Below are positions 9,030-18,693 of a stretch of DNA of 64,000 bases, one piece after another (the first letter of the stretch is position 1; each line of letters starts with the position of its first letter). The position numbers and the translations under genes are program-made. The notes beneath the pieces are model-generated. The model was given only the letters and a program-made list of their open reading frames with translations. It had not been told where the DNA came from and ran no database searches. This stretch comes from Segatella salivae DSM 15606 (lineage in GTDB: Bacteria > Bacteroidota > Bacteroidia > Bacteroidales > Bacteroidaceae): NCBI RefSeq assembly GCF_000185845.1, contig NZ_GL629647.1, positions 3,024,320-3,088,319 on the forward strand. Direction: 5' to 3'.

Positions 9030-9944
9030 ATGAGATTTCTGAATTATAAAATCGTGCTTTTCGCTTTCCTTTTGCTCGTCACGGCCTGCGGTCAATCTTA
9101 TGATGAGCAACAACGTCTGTCGCGGGCAGAGCGTTATCGTCTCTTCCGTGAAGACTCTTTGGCACTGAAAATCGCGGTAATGCCAACATTAGATTGCCTT
9201 CCTTTGTACATCATGAAAGACCATCAATGTTATGATACGGCTCAATTGGACTTGCGTTTGAAGTTCTTTAATGCACAAATGGATTGTGACACGGCACTGC
9301 AAAATAAGCGTGTTGAGGGTGCGATTAGCGACCTTGTGCGCACTGAACGCTTAAAGAAGAGGGGCTTACAACTTGATTATCTCACGGCAACGAATGCCTA
9401 TTGGCAACTCTTTTCCAATCGAAAAGCCCGACTGAAACGACTCAATCAACTTGGTGATAAGATGGTTGCCATGACGCGATTTTCGGCTACCGACTACCTC
9501 ACGAATCTCACTTTAGACACTGTTAAGACTCAAGCGCGCGTCTATCGCGTACAGATTAACAACGTGTTTATACGCTTAGATATGCTGCTTAACAATGAGA
9601 TTGATGCCCTTTGGCTAACAGAACCGCAGGCCACGAAAGCCCGAATAATGGATAATCCGATGCTACGCGACAGCCGAGACTTTAGACTTTCGCTCGGTGT
9701 TATAGCCTTGCGACATGCCGGAGTGACGGGAAAACATCGCCAAAAGCAGTTGCGTGCGTTCACAAAAGCCTATAATGCGGTGTGTGATTCGATTAATGAG
9801 ATGGGCATTCAGCATTATAGTGACCTGATAAAGAAATACTGTAAAGCCGACGATAAGACGATTAAGGCTTTGCCAAAACTACGTTTTCAACACCTCACTG
9901 CACCGAAATCAAAAGATATTTCGGCTGCAAAGTCATTCCAATAA
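9030..9944 (+). CDS. Lipoprotein with periplasmic solute-binding-like fold
   Basis: 304 residues from the ATG at 9030. An upstream in-frame ATG at 8982 overlaps the -7 promoter element and is unlikely to be used. The N-terminus is a lipoprotein signal, FAFLLLVTACGQ, with lipobox cysteine at about residue 20. The mature part (LKIAVMPTLDCLPLYIMK, later GAISDLVRTERL and NEIDALWLTEPQA) resembles the NMT1/THI5 or NitT/TauT class of substrate-binding proteins, where the ligand site is formed between two alpha/beta lobes. No permease or ATPase is adjacent, so it may be a sensor or scavenging protein. The downstream helical protein starts 9 bases later and is likely co-transcribed. The function is inferred. 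Confidence 0.75.
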   Translation: MRFLNYKIVLFAFLLLVTACGQSYDEQQRLSRAERYRLFREDSLALKIAVMPTLDCLPLYIMKDHQCYDTAQLDLRLKFFNAQMDCDTALQNKRVEGAISDLVRTERLKKRGLQLDYLTATNAYWQLFSNRKARLKRLNQLGDKMVAMTRFSATDYLTNLTLDTVKTQARVYRVQINNVFIRLDMLLNNEIDALWLTEPQATKARIMDNPMLRDSRDFRLSLGVIALRHAGVTGKHRQKQLRAFTKAYNAVCDSINEMGIQHYSDLIKKYCKADDKTIKALPKLRFQHLTAPKSKDISAAKSFQ

Positions 9945-9953
9945 CTTTTTAAT

Positions 9954-12281
9954 ATGCAAGCCGAACAACAAGCAATATATCAGCTATTGTCGCAAATCAT
10001 CGATGAACAATACCTGCCTTATGCAGTGAAATCGATTGAACATTTGCTTCAAACAAAGGGAATCACGAAGTTTGATGCCCGACTTGATGAAATCAAGTCA
10101 AGCTATCAACTGATGAAAGACTATATGTTGAGGGGCTATCAAGACCCGATGCGCCCTCAACTCTACGACACAATGTTGCATCAACTCTATGCACTTGTGT
10201 TTGATTTGCGCCTACATCTTGCCATCACTAAAGGCGGTTATCATGGTTATGCCGAGCTTAGCGCACGACAAATTGAGCTCAGTGGCGAGGAGGTTTTACA
10301 GCAGTTTGCACGCTATGTGCAAGACTTGGCGATGCTTTCTCTTGAACCTCAGGCCACAACAAAGGCCAAAGCGCATGAACTTCGGCGTCAACATCAGCGC
10401 TATCTCTCATCGGTTTTCGATGCGATTGTAGTCTCTCCATTTTGGAATGAGGCGGTTTACGAGGCGATGTTAAAGTTGCTTTGTAGTCCAATGATAGACT
10501 CTTTTGATGCCCAAACATTGGTATCTGCCGTGACACTTAGCGGCATAAATCTCTTTGATCCGTTGCGTTTCAAACTGCTGTTAGAGGTGTGGCGCACCAC
10601 CGATAACGATGAAGAATTGCGTCAACGCGCCTTCGTGGGCTGGACGTTAGTGGCATCTTCTAAGCCGTTTGAATTCTTTCCAGCCAGTGTTGCTTTGTTA
10701 AAGACAACGATAGAAGACGCTGATGCCACTGCTTTGCGAAGCGATTTATATGCCTTGCAGTGTCAAATCTTCTATTGCAGTAATGCTCGTCGTGACAACG
10801 AAAAGATGCAAAAAGACATTATTCCGACACTGATGAAGGGGCAACAGATGCGTTTCAATCGTTTCGGAGTAGAGGAAAAAGAAGACGATTCGTTAGAAGA
10901 CATCTTGCATCCCGATAAGGCCGAGCAGGAAATGGAACGCGCAGAAGAGAGTATGCAGCGCATGATGGAGATGCAGAAACAAGGGGCCGACATCTACTTT
11001 GGAGGCTTCTCGCAGATGAAACGCTTTCCTTTCTTCTCGTCAGTAAGCAATTGGTTCTTGCCATTCTCTAAGCAAAATCCCGATATGGAGGAGGCTTTGG
11101 ATAAGTTAGGTGACACAAAACTTGTCGACACAATGCTTGGAGCAGGACCTTTTTGCAGTTCAGATAAATACTCGTTTGGCTTTGCACTCAAGATGGTTTA
11201 CGACCAGTTGCCCGCCAATGTGCGTGAGATGATGAATGGTTCTGACAACATGTTTGTGCGCCCTTCGAGTGTAGATGCCAATCAATTAGGCTTTAAGCGT
11301 CTGCAATATCTACAGGATTTATATCGCTTCTTTGAGTTAAACACTTACCGAAGTGAGTTCAGAAATCCGTTCTGGACGGGGCAAGATACAACACTAACGA
11401 CCCAATTTTTCATGCACAGTGCAATCTCTTTGCGTGTATTTTACAAGGAGATTGTCGCGTTGATGAACTTTGCTTTGAAGCGGAAAGAATGGGAATTGTT
11501 GCATCGTTTGATACGGCGTTATCAGCCCTCTGAAGCCGAGGTGCAACATCTTTTGCATGCCGACGGCGAGCGATTGCAGCGTTATTATCGGCTGTGTTAT
11601 GCGTTGTATAATCATGAACACGATGATGCTCAAGCCTATGAAGCCAGCCGTTCGATGGTGGTGGTAGCCATTTTGCGGCATGAAGAGGGGCAGGGAACTG
11701 TCAGCCAACTAAGCTTTGACAAAGCAACCCAACAGCCGTTGTTGCCCGAAAACATGCTCGATATGTCACTTGTTGACGATAAAACATTGCGTTGTTACGC
11801 GGCTTCGGCATTGCGTTCTGGCCATGATGACGAAGCACTTCGTGCCTATCAGCTGCTCTATGTCAGGGGAGGTGACAAGCAATTGCTGTGGTATCAGTCG
11901 CTTGCTTTGATGCACATGAAACGCTATGACGAGGCACTTCAGCTGCTCTATCCACTCGATTTGGAAACCGAAAACCTATCCGTGAAGCGCACAATTGCCT
12001 GGATTTTGCTGCTGAAATGCAAGCCCCAACAGGCCGAACGCTACTATGATGACCTCATCGGAACAGACGGAATGATAGACGAAGACTATCTCAATGCCGG
12101 CTACAGCAAATGGTTTCAGAACAAGAACAATGAGGCTGTGATTCTCTTTAAGAGTTGGTTGGGGCGGTGTTCTCGTGGGAATATTGCTCAAGCTTTTATG
12201 CAAGATTATGAACTTTTGGCCGATAATGGCATCACATATATTGACCGTATGCTCATGGAAGACTTGGTTGAAACTTCATGA
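9954..12281 (+). CDS. Large TPR-like helical-repeat protein, function unknown
   Basis: 775 residues with no signal peptide, so probably cytoplasmic. The sequence is almost wholly alpha-helical. The C-terminal third has tetratricopeptide-like pairs (SALRSGHDDEALRAYQLLY, then ALMHMKRYDEALQLLYPLD, then YLNAGYSKWFQNKNNEAVIL). A charged Met/Gln/Glu segment around residues 315-345 looks like a coiled coil. It belongs to a class of conserved Bacteroidota proteins of unknown role. The tight spacing to the lipoprotein gene upstream (9 bases) suggests a shared transcript, but no partner is evident. Confidence 0.8.
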   Translation: MQAEQQAIYQLLSQIIDEQYLPYAVKSIEHLLQTKGITKFDARLDEIKSSYQLMKDYMLRGYQDPMRPQLYDTMLHQLYALVFDLRLHLAITKGGYHGYAELSARQIELSGEEVLQQFARYVQDLAMLSLEPQATTKAKAHELRRQHQRYLSSVFDAIVVSPFWNEAVYEAMLKLLCSPMIDSFDAQTLVSAVTLSGINLFDPLRFKLLLEVWRTTDNDEELRQRAFVGWTLVASSKPFEFFPASVALLKTTIEDADATALRSDLYALQCQIFYCSNARRDNEKMQKDIIPTLMKGQQMRFNRFGVEEKEDDSLEDILHPDKAEQEMERAEESMQRMMEMQKQGADIYFGGFSQMKRFPFFSSVSNWFLPFSKQNPDMEEALDKLGDTKLVDTMLGAGPFCSSDKYSFGFALKMVYDQLPANVREMMNGSDNMFVRPSSVDANQLGFKRLQYLQDLYRFFELNTYRSEFRNPFWTGQDTTLTTQFFMHSAISLRVFYKEIVALMNFALKRKEWELLHRLIRRYQPSEAEVQHLLHADGERLQRYYRLCYALYNHEHDDAQAYEASRSMVVVAILRHEEGQGTVSQLSFDKATQQPLLPENMLDMSLVDDKTLRCYAASALRSGHDDEALRAYQLLYVRGGDKQLLWYQSLALMHMKRYDEALQLLYPLDLETENLSVKRTIAWILLLKCKPQQAERYYDDLIGTDGMIDEDYLNAGYSKWFQNKNNEAVILFKSWLGRCSRGNIAQAFMQDYELLADNGITYIDRMLMEDLVETS

Positions 12282-12610
12282 TGCGTAGACTTCGTTTCCC
12301 TTGTTATCGCTTTTTATCGTGCTTTCCGCTTGATTTTTCAATAAGGATTCGCTGTAAAAAGTAATCGCAACGCATCCTATTCATGCATGAAAAGACGCAC
12401 GGACCATCATCATAGTCTGGTTATTGTAAGGGATAACAAGGGATACGGGAATACTTCGCCAGCCTACTTCAACTTAGAAGGAAGGCAGTATAGGATAGTC
12501 TTAGATAGGCGTTCGGTGCAACCGCTTATGGCGTTGCAAGCTCAACTCAAAACTATTGGAAAAGTCTTTGTAATTTGTTGAATGACAAAGGCTTGGAACT
12601 GAGTTTCTGA

Positions 12611-12720
12611 TTTGCGTCAGCTGAGCGCGTGATGTGCGTCAAAATGCGGGGTCATCTGCGTCAAGTCATGCGCTCATTTGGCGCAAATGAAAAGCCGATT
12701 TGCAACCTATTGAGAAACAA
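12611..12720. repeat. 22-bp periodic degenerate intergenic array, copy 3
   Basis: Units of exactly 22 bp begin at 12611, 12633, 12655, 12677 and 12699 (TTTGCGTCAGCTGAGCGCGT, TGTGCGTCAAAATGCGGGGT, TCTGCGTCAAGTCATGCGCT and so on). The first three share GCGTCA at the same offset. The array lies in the 623-base gap between the helical-repeat gene and the LTA-synthase-like gene. Nothing else convincing is seen in 12282-12610; a 64-codon open frame there has no support. Confidence 0.7.
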
Positions 12721-12859
12721 GAAACATCACGTGAGGCTTTCTTCCTTATTCGAGCGGCGTTTCGGTTGTGGCTGTTCGGCTTTACAGTAAAAAGGAAAAG
12801 CGTCAATGTTAATCTATATAAAAAAACTATTTACAACGTGTTTTGTTTGTTCTTTTATG

Positions 12860-12867
12860 TATCTTTG
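12860..12867 (+). promoter_or_regulatory. Promoter -7 element for the LTA-synthase-like/PAP2 operon
   Basis: TATCTTTG matches TAnnTTTG and lies 37 bases before the chosen ATG at 12905. The upstream -33 is weak (a TTTG only 14 bases away). This argues against the in-frame ATG at 12806, which would be upstream of the promoter. Confidence 0.55.
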
Positions 12868-12904
12868 CACGACAAACCTGTGGAACGTCATTGTAAAAGA
12901 AAGA

Positions 12905-14719
12905 ATGCTGATTAACACTATAAGATTTATTGTTGCTTATTTTCTATGGACACTCTTGTTCATTCTACAGAAACCTTGTTTCATGTTGGTGCATCATGAG
13001 TTATATAAACATTGCCGTTTGTCGGATGTTTTGCAGGTGATGATGCATGGATTACCGCTTGATTTCTCTGTGGCGGGTTATTTTTCGGCGTTCACTGGAC
13101 TATTGATTTTGATTGAGATTTGGGCGAAAGGACGTTTCACTTTGTGGCTGAATAGGGGCTATACAGCCTTGATTTCGTTATTGTTTTCAGTGACTTTCAT
13201 GCTCAACCTCGTGCTTTATAGCTACTGGGGCTTTCCACTTGACACCACACCTATATATTATTTCATCTCCTCACCCACAAGTGCTTTGGCGAGCATTAGC
13301 CTTTGGTGGGTGGCTGCAGGGATGTTGGTTGCGGTGTTACTTGCCGTGGGAGTCTATCTGTTGCAGCGCTGGTTGGATAATAAATGGTGTGCAAAAGCTA
13401 AGATAAACAGGCGCAAAATAGGGAGTAGTTTGTTGCAGTTGGCCTTGCTTGGACTATTGATTCTGCCCATCAGGGGAGGCATAAAGACCTCGACAATGAA
13501 TGTCGGTGAGGCCTATTTCAGTAAGGATATGCGCTTGAATCATGCGGCGGTGAACCCCGTGTTCAGTTTGTTGGAGAGCTATTCTAAGCAAGAAGACTTT
13601 GCCCATCAATATCGTTTCATGAGCGAAAAAGAGGCAGCTGAGGTGGTTCGCCCAATGCTTTATACGAAGAGCGACAGTGTAATGGCGCTGCTGAATGTCA
13701 AGCGTCCTGACGTCTATATCGTCATTTTAGAGAGCTTTTCGCGTGAACTCATGAAGACAAAAGCCACGCCCGAGTTGAATAAATTGGCCAAAGAGGGCGT
13801 GTTTTTCAATCATTTCTATGCCAATAGTTTCCGTACTGACCGCGGAACACTCTCCATATTGAGTGGCTATCCGGCCCAACCCACGATGAGTTTGATGAAG
13901 TTAACGCGCAAGACCAATCATCTTCCGTCCATTGCCGGCACGCTTTCGAAGCACGGATATGGGTTGAAATATTACTACGGGGGCGACATAGACTTCACCA
14001 ATCTGCGTGGATATTTGATGGGAATGGGAATTACTGACCATGTCTCTGACGTTGATTTCCCTTTGAAAGAGCGTCTAAGTAAGTGGGGAGTACCCGATCA
14101 TTTGCTGTTTGAAAAGGTTGAAAACGAATTGCAACAAAAGCCAAGTGGGCCCATGATGCGCATCATTCAAACCAGTAGTTCTCACGAACCTTTCGACGTT
14201 CCTACACATCGTTTACACGACAAAGTGCTGAATGCTTTCGCCTATACTGACGCTTGTGTGGGTCACTTTATCCATGAGTTGAAGCGCAGTGGACGCTGGA
14301 ATCGTTCGCTGGTTATCCTCATTCCAGACCATTTAGGCTGTTATCCTGCAGACATAAGTGAGTTTAACATCGCGCGTTATCAAATCCCAATGATTTGGGT
14401 TGGCGGTGTAATCAAGTCGCCACGCATTGTGGAAAGTTATGGTTCGCAACAGGATTTAGCGGCTACTTTGTTAGGACAGTTAGGGTTTGAGCATAGTCGT
14501 TTCATGTTCAGTAAAGACATGCTTGATGCTCGTGCGCCCCATTTTGCCTTCTTTACCTTCCCAGATCTCTGGGGCCTCGCTACCGAATCGCAACAGATTA
14601 TCTATGATAATGTGAGCAAGAAGGTGGTGTATTATCATGGAAAGCAGGGCAGGGCGGCGATAGAAAAGCAAGGCAAGGCCTATCTACAAGAGTTATATAA
14701 TGACATAGCACGGCGATGA
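12905..14719 (+). CDS. LTA-synthase-like membrane phosphotransferase (sulfatase fold)
   Basis: 604 residues from the ATG at 12905, chosen because the promoter element lies between it and the longer in-frame start. Five or so N-terminal membrane helices are followed by a periplasmic alkaline-phosphatase/sulfatase-fold domain: metal ligand region VILESFSRELM, nucleophile Thr in SFRTDRGTLSILSGYPA, SSSHEPFDVP, and the DH metal pair in LIPDHLGCYP. Such enzymes move phosphoglycerol or phosphoethanolamine from phospholipid to envelope glycans. In a Gram-negative without LTA the acceptor is unknown. The stop overlaps the start of the PAP2 gene by 4 bases, implying functional coupling. A paralogue lies at 40834. 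Confidence 0.85.
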   Translation: MLINTIRFIVAYFLWTLLFILQKPCFMLVHHELYKHCRLSDVLQVMMHGLPLDFSVAGYFSAFTGLLILIEIWAKGRFTLWLNRGYTALISLLFSVTFMLNLVLYSYWGFPLDTTPIYYFISSPTSALASISLWWVAAGMLVAVLLAVGVYLLQRWLDNKWCAKAKINRRKIGSSLLQLALLGLLILPIRGGIKTSTMNVGEAYFSKDMRLNHAAVNPVFSLLESYSKQEDFAHQYRFMSEKEAAEVVRPMLYTKSDSVMALLNVKRPDVYIVILESFSRELMKTKATPELNKLAKEGVFFNHFYANSFRTDRGTLSILSGYPAQPTMSLMKLTRKTNHLPSIAGTLSKHGYGLKYYYGGDIDFTNLRGYLMGMGITDHVSDVDFPLKERLSKWGVPDHLLFEKVENELQQKPSGPMMRIIQTSSSHEPFDVPTHRLHDKVLNAFAYTDACVGHFIHELKRSGRWNRSLVILIPDHLGCYPADISEFNIARYQIPMIWVGGVIKSPRIVESYGSQQDLAATLLGQLGFEHSRFMFSKDMLDARAPHFAFFTFPDLWGLATESQQIIYDNVSKKVVYYHGKQGRAAIEKQGKAYLQELYNDIARR

Positions 14720-15393
14720 TGGGTGAACTTACAGATATACTTCTTTGGCTAAAAGCCATGGACACGTTTGTGTTTTTGATGGTCAATGGTCATCACAATG
14801 CCTATTTTGACAGTGTGATGTGGCTCATCAGCGACAAATGGGTGTGGCTTCCGATGTATGTTTCTCTGCTTTATGTGCTCCTGAAAAACTACTCGTATAA
14901 GGCTGTTTTCTCTATTCTTATTGCCATAGGACTAATCATTCTGTTTACGGATTGTTTCACATCGCAGATAGTTCGCCCGTGGATTGGTCGTCTCAGACCA
15001 AGCAATTTAGACAATCCAGTGTCTAAGATTGTGCACATTGTTGATGGATATCGTGGCGGCGCTTATGGCTTTCCATCGAATCATGCCAGTAATACTTGGG
15101 GGTTAGCCTTCTTTATTACCTTCTTGTTTAGACGTTGGCGATTGGCTTTTTTCTTTTGTTTTTGGGCCTTACTCACATGTTATAGCCGCATGTATCTTGG
15201 CGTTCACTACTTTGGTGACATCCTGATTGGTGGTTTGTTTGCCTTGGTTGGCGCCTCAGTGAGCTATGTGTTGTTTAGAAAATTCAGTGGAAATCCGCAT
15301 GTAGAGAAGTTGAAAGGCATCTATATCCCTATGTGGACAGGGGGGATAACGATATTGATTATCATGATCGTCTCAATCTTTTATCGTGTGTAA
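14716..15393 (+). CDS. PAP2-family membrane phosphatase
   Basis: 225 residues and several membrane helices. The three acid-phosphatase motifs are present: the Arg-Pro-rich motif (IVRPWIGRLRPSN), FPSNHASN and SRMYLGVHYFGD. The family dephosphorylates lipid phosphates or isoprenyl pyrophosphates such as undecaprenyl pyrophosphate at the outer face of the inner membrane. It overlaps the preceding phosphotransferase by 4 bases (ATGA), so the two are translationally coupled. It could recycle the lipid by-product of that transfer or an isoprenoid carrier; which substrate is used cannot be told from sequence. Confidence 0.9.
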   Translation: MMGELTDILLWLKAMDTFVFLMVNGHHNAYFDSVMWLISDKWVWLPMYVSLLYVLLKNYSYKAVFSILIAIGLIILFTDCFTSQIVRPWIGRLRPSNLDNPVSKIVHIVDGYRGGAYGFPSNHASNTWGLAFFITFLFRRWRLAFFFCFWALLTCYSRMYLGVHYFGDILIGGLFALVGASVSYVLFRKFSGNPHVEKLKGIYIPMWTGGITILIIMIVSIFYRV

Positions 15394-15455
15394 AGCCATG
15401 AATTGCGGTTAAACGAATAGCATTTTAGTAGATTAAAAACAAGGAAGCATCGCCT

Positions 15456-16139
15456 ATGAACATTGAACCTATCGCCGTATTTCACTCACCTTTTCGCTCG
15501 AAGTTTGGCATTCCAAAGCAAAGCGGCTTAGTGGCAACGTTGAAAGGGGAGATTGTTTTCATGCCCGAGTATCGTCATGCACACGCACTTCGCGGTCTTG
15601 AAGCCTTTGATTATCTATGGCTTATTTGGGGATTTAGTGCCAATCGGCATGCTGCCAGCCGTCTGATGGTGCGCCCTCCACGCTTAGGTGGCAATGAGAA
15701 AGTAGGCGTTTTTGCCAGTAGAAGTCCGTTTCGTCCCAATGCACTTGGACTCTCTTCAGTGAGAATAGAGACGATAGATTGGGAGACGAAACGAGGCCCA
15801 GTGATTCATGTTTTGGGTGCCGATCTCATGGATGGAACGCCAATTTATGACATCAAACCCTATATTACTTATGCTGATTCGCATGCCGATGCGCGTAGTG
15901 GCTTTGTAGATGAGCATCAATGGACACGCTTAGAGGTCATCATTAGCCAGGAAGCACTCGACTTTTTGTTGTCAAAGGGCTTGGATGCAGCGCGAATAGA
16001 CGAACTCAGACAAGTGTTGGAAGAAGATCCACGCCCGCAATATCAAGACAATCCCGATAAGATTTATGGAATGCCTTTTGCGGGAATAGACGTTCATTTC
16101 TATGTAAATGGCAAGCGATTGACCGTTTTAGCGCAGTAA
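15456..16139 (+). CDS. trmO: tRNA (N6-threonylcarbamoyladenosine37-N6)-methyltransferase TrmO
   Basis: 227 residues of the TsaA/TrmO beta-barrel methyltransferase family, which methylates t6A37 in tRNA-Thr using S-adenosylmethionine. Family signatures visible: FHSPFRSKFGIPKQSG at the N-terminus, FDYLWLIWGF, FASRSPFRPNALGLSSVR, and GADLMDGTPIYDIKPYI followed by a C-terminal extension ending in FAGIDVHFYVNGKRL. Length and motif order are normal. It is 62 bases after the PAP2 gene and may be on the same transcript, but nothing links the functions. Confidence 0.93.
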   Translation: MNIEPIAVFHSPFRSKFGIPKQSGLVATLKGEIVFMPEYRHAHALRGLEAFDYLWLIWGFSANRHAASRLMVRPPRLGGNEKVGVFASRSPFRPNALGLSSVRIETIDWETKRGPVIHVLGADLMDGTPIYDIKPYITYADSHADARSGFVDEHQWTRLEVIISQEALDFLLSKGLDAARIDELRQVLEEDPRPQYQDNPDKIYGMPFAGIDVHFYVNGKRLTVLAQ

Positions 16140-16175
16140 ACGGCAGGGTAATTTTGGCTTGATTTCCATTTTTAC

Positions 16176-17594
16176 TTATTGTTGCGGCACGATAGTTGGT
16201 GCGCCAAACTTTATATTCTTCAATGTAATTTTACAGGAAGAGTCTATGTCTGTGGCTTTATCGGTGTAGTAGAATGTAGAGTTTTCGATGCTGATATCGT
16301 GCACCATACCCGGTGCTCCATGGGCCGCAATGGCAGTTTTTGCACCTCGGCAGGTTACGTTTGTTATGTGAATGTCTTGGAAATTGGGCACAAACTCTGC
16401 ATCTTTTGCCGGTTTCTGGGGTTGAGTTGCCCCCACATGATTGTCCCAATATGTAGTTTCAAAGGTGATAGCTTCATTGAGAATGTTGTTCATGTAGCAG
16501 TTGTTGATGAAGATATCTTCAGTCTTTCCGCCCCTTCCAACAGCGCTTTTGAATCGTAATCCCGTATCCGTTCCACTGAAAAAGTTATTGTTTACATAGA
16601 TATTTTTCATGCCTCCAATGACCTCACTGCCTATAACAAAGCCGCCATGTCCATGGTAAACGGTGTTGTTTTGGATATTAATGTTGACGCAAGAACGGTT
16701 CGTTTGGTCGGCCTTTTCAGCACCACTCTTCATGCAAATTGCGTCATCTCCAACGTCAAAGGTACTGTTAACGATGAGCACATTGCTGCAATTGCCTACG
16801 TCAATGCCGTCGCCATTTTGAGCATTCCAAGGGCAACGCACGGTTATTCCATCAACAATTACGTTGTTACAACGCTGGGGTACGATGTGGAAACGAGGCG
16901 AATTTTGAATGGTTACCCCTTGAATGAGCACATTGTTACATTCTGTAATGCGGATGAGATGAGCACGCATCTTCTCCTGTTCAGAGGCATTTGGGGCTAT
17001 GTTTTCTTGCGTTTTGAGGTTGAAAGGATACCATAAGTCGCCTTTAGGAGTGATAGTTCCGCCCATAGCCTTATATTGATTCCATTCTACATCGCTCATT
17101 TTTACACGTTTAACAGGTCGCCACCATTGGCCGTTTCCATCGATAGTGCCTTCACCAGTGATGCTGATGTTGGTGCGTTTGCTGGCAGTGATGCCCGAAA
17201 CTACTTTGGGTTGAGGTTCGTTGTCGGTAGCTTTTAGAAAGTCTTTCTTGTTGGGAGAGAACAAAATAAGAGCGTTTCTTTCAAGATGAATGTCTATATT
17301 ATCTTTCAAAGAGATAGGCCCTGTGAGATATATTCCAGCGGGAACAATCAGATGTCCGCCTCCAAGTTTTGTCAGTTTACTAATGGCTTTGCGAAATGCT
17401 TCAGTGTTAAGTGTAATGCCATCTGGTACAGCTCCGAAGTCAGTAAGACTCACTTGATTGTTGGGAATGGTAGGCATTGTGGGCTGAGGCATGGCTTTCG
17501 GTAAGTTCAGATAATATTTACCATAGTCTTTTTCAGCGGCAGTTGCTGTGAGTGTCAACAGAAACGACAGGCAGAAGAGTAGGATTTTTTTCAT
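16176..17594 (-). CDS. Secreted glycoside hydrolase family 28 (polygalacturonase-like)
   Basis: 472 residues from the ATG at 17594. This start gives a clean signal peptide (MKKILLFCLSFLLTLTATAA); an upstream in-frame ATG at 17660 would add 22 non-signal residues. The body is a parallel beta-helix. GH28 active-site motifs are present: NGDGIDVGNC, the Asp pair in VGDDAICMKSG, HGHGGFVIGSE, and RFKS. Family members hydrolyse alpha-1,4 galacturonate linkages of pectin or rhamnogalacturonan; the exact linkage is not predictable. Acts in the periplasm or outside the cell. It stands alone and is divergent from the polyene operon, with no pectin locus around it. Confidence 0.9.
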   Translation of the reverse strand: MKKILLFCLSFLLTLTATAAEKDYGKYYLNLPKAMPQPTMPTIPNNQVSLTDFGAVPDGITLNTEAFRKAISKLTKLGGGHLIVPAGIYLTGPISLKDNIDIHLERNALILFSPNKKDFLKATDNEPQPKVVSGITASKRTNISITGEGTIDGNGQWWRPVKRVKMSDVEWNQYKAMGGTITPKGDLWYPFNLKTQENIAPNASEQEKMRAHLIRITECNNVLIQGVTIQNSPRFHIVPQRCNNVIVDGITVRCPWNAQNGDGIDVGNCSNVLIVNSTFDVGDDAICMKSGAEKADQTNRSCVNINIQNNTVYHGHGGFVIGSEVIGGMKNIYVNNNFFSGTDTGLRFKSAVGRGGKTEDIFINNCYMNNILNEAITFETTYWDNHVGATQPQKPAKDAEFVPNFQDIHITNVTCRGAKTAIAAHGAPGMVHDISIENSTFYYTDKATDIDSSCKITLKNIKFGAPTIVPQQ

Positions 17595-17837
17595 TTGTTT
17601 TAAGTTATTTGTTTTCCTTACAAACTTACATATATTTTTTGAATATAGCATCTTTTGCATAGAAAAGTTGCAAAATAAAATCTATTTTCATCCTTATTAT
17701 ATCATTTCTTCAGTCCTTTTTCTATAAAAAGCCTTAGGATAAACAAAATAAAGACATTTGAAGAGGCTGTAAATACGGAAAGAACGCCGAGATTGTTGTT
17801 TTTTGTTCTGATTGTCTATCATTTCAAAAAGTTTTTT

Positions 17838-17845
17838 TATCTTTG
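17838..17845 (+). promoter_or_regulatory. Putative promoter of the aryl-polyene-type operon
   Basis: TATCTTTG in an AT-rich region 63 bases upstream of the first gene fits TAnnTTTG. A possible -33 (ATTG, 17811-17814) has a 23-base spacer, longer than usual. No other candidate is seen in 17595-17908. The operon reads in one direction from here to about 40.6 kb, with few gaps over 60 bases. Confidence 0.5.
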
Positions 17846-17908
17846 CATCATCATAAAGATACCAAACTTTAATTTAAGCATTTAAACTAACTAATACTTC
17901 AGTTAAAT

Positions 17909-18637
17909 ATGAAATATGCATTAATAACAGGAGCCTCGCGAGGGATAGGAAGAGCTGTAGCTTTACGTTTAGCAAAGTGCTATTCTGTTATTATTAATTA
18001 CCACTCAAATGATGCTTGCGCACAGGAAGTGAAGCAAGAGATTGAAGCTCATGGAGGACATGCAGAGCTTTTACCCTTTGATGTCGCTGATCCCAAAGCA
18101 ATAGAAGCAGCGATTGACCAGTGGGAAGCAGCTCATCCAGAAGAATATATCTCTGTATTAGTGAACAATGCAGGTATTCGTCGGGACAATGTTATGTTCA
18201 TGATGTCGAATGAAGACTGGCATAGTGTGCTTGATATCAATATGAATGGTTTCTTTTATATTACGCGTCGACTGCTTAAACACATGATGCCGCGTAAGCA
18301 TGGAGGCCGAATTATCAATATCAGTTCACTCTCAGGGTTGAAAGGAATGCCTGGACAGGTGAACTATAGTGCGGCAAAAGCGGCGTTGATTGGGGCGACA
18401 AAGGCGCTTGCTCAAGAGGTTGCGCCACGTAAAATAACAGTAAATGCGGTTGCACCTGGCTTCATCCAGACCGACATGACAAAGGAATTGCCAGAAGACG
18501 AACTGAAAAAGCTTGTGCCTGTTGGGCGTTTTGGTAAGCCCGAAGAGGTGGCAGCGGTTGTCGGTTTCCTTGCTTCTGATGAGGCAGCCTATATCACAGG
18601 CGAGGTCATTAGTGTGAATGGAGGACTTTATACTTAG
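17909..18637 (+). CDS. 3-ketoacyl-ACP reductase (FabG/ApeQ-like)
   Basis: 242 residues, short-chain dehydrogenase. The NADPH-binding motif is TGASRGIGRA (residues 7-16), with NNAG (about residue 88), catalytic Ser in ISSLSG, and YSAAK (Tyr and Lys about residues 151-155). It reduces 3-ketoacyl-ACP to 3-hydroxyacyl-ACP. As the first gene of a polyene operon it most likely serves the KR role of ApeQ rather than housekeeping FabG; that is inference from context. The C-terminus ends in EVISVNGG, normal for FabG. Next gene follows after 56 bases. Confidence 0.9.
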   Translation: MKYALITGASRGIGRAVALRLAKCYSVIINYHSNDACAQEVKQEIEAHGGHAELLPFDVADPKAIEAAIDQWEAAHPEEYISVLVNNAGIRRDNVMFMMSNEDWHSVLDINMNGFFYITRRLLKHMMPRKHGGRIINISSLSGLKGMPGQVNYSAAKAALIGATKALAQEVAPRKITVNAVAPGFIQTDMTKELPEDELKKLVPVGRFGKPEEVAAVVGFLASDEAAYITGEVISVNGGLYT

Positions 18638-18693
18638 TTAGTTTTGAATTATAAGCAACCATATTATAGGTTAAAGAAACAATATATACGATA

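Noticed and set aside
8982..9030. Upstream in-frame start for the solute-binding-like lipoprotein
   Set aside because: It lies across the -7 promoter element and would put non-signal residues before the lipoprotein signal.
12387..12581. 64-codon plus-strand ORF between the helical protein and the LTA-like gene
   Set aside because: No promoter, no recognisable domain, and it falls in an array-bearing intergenic region; likely chance.
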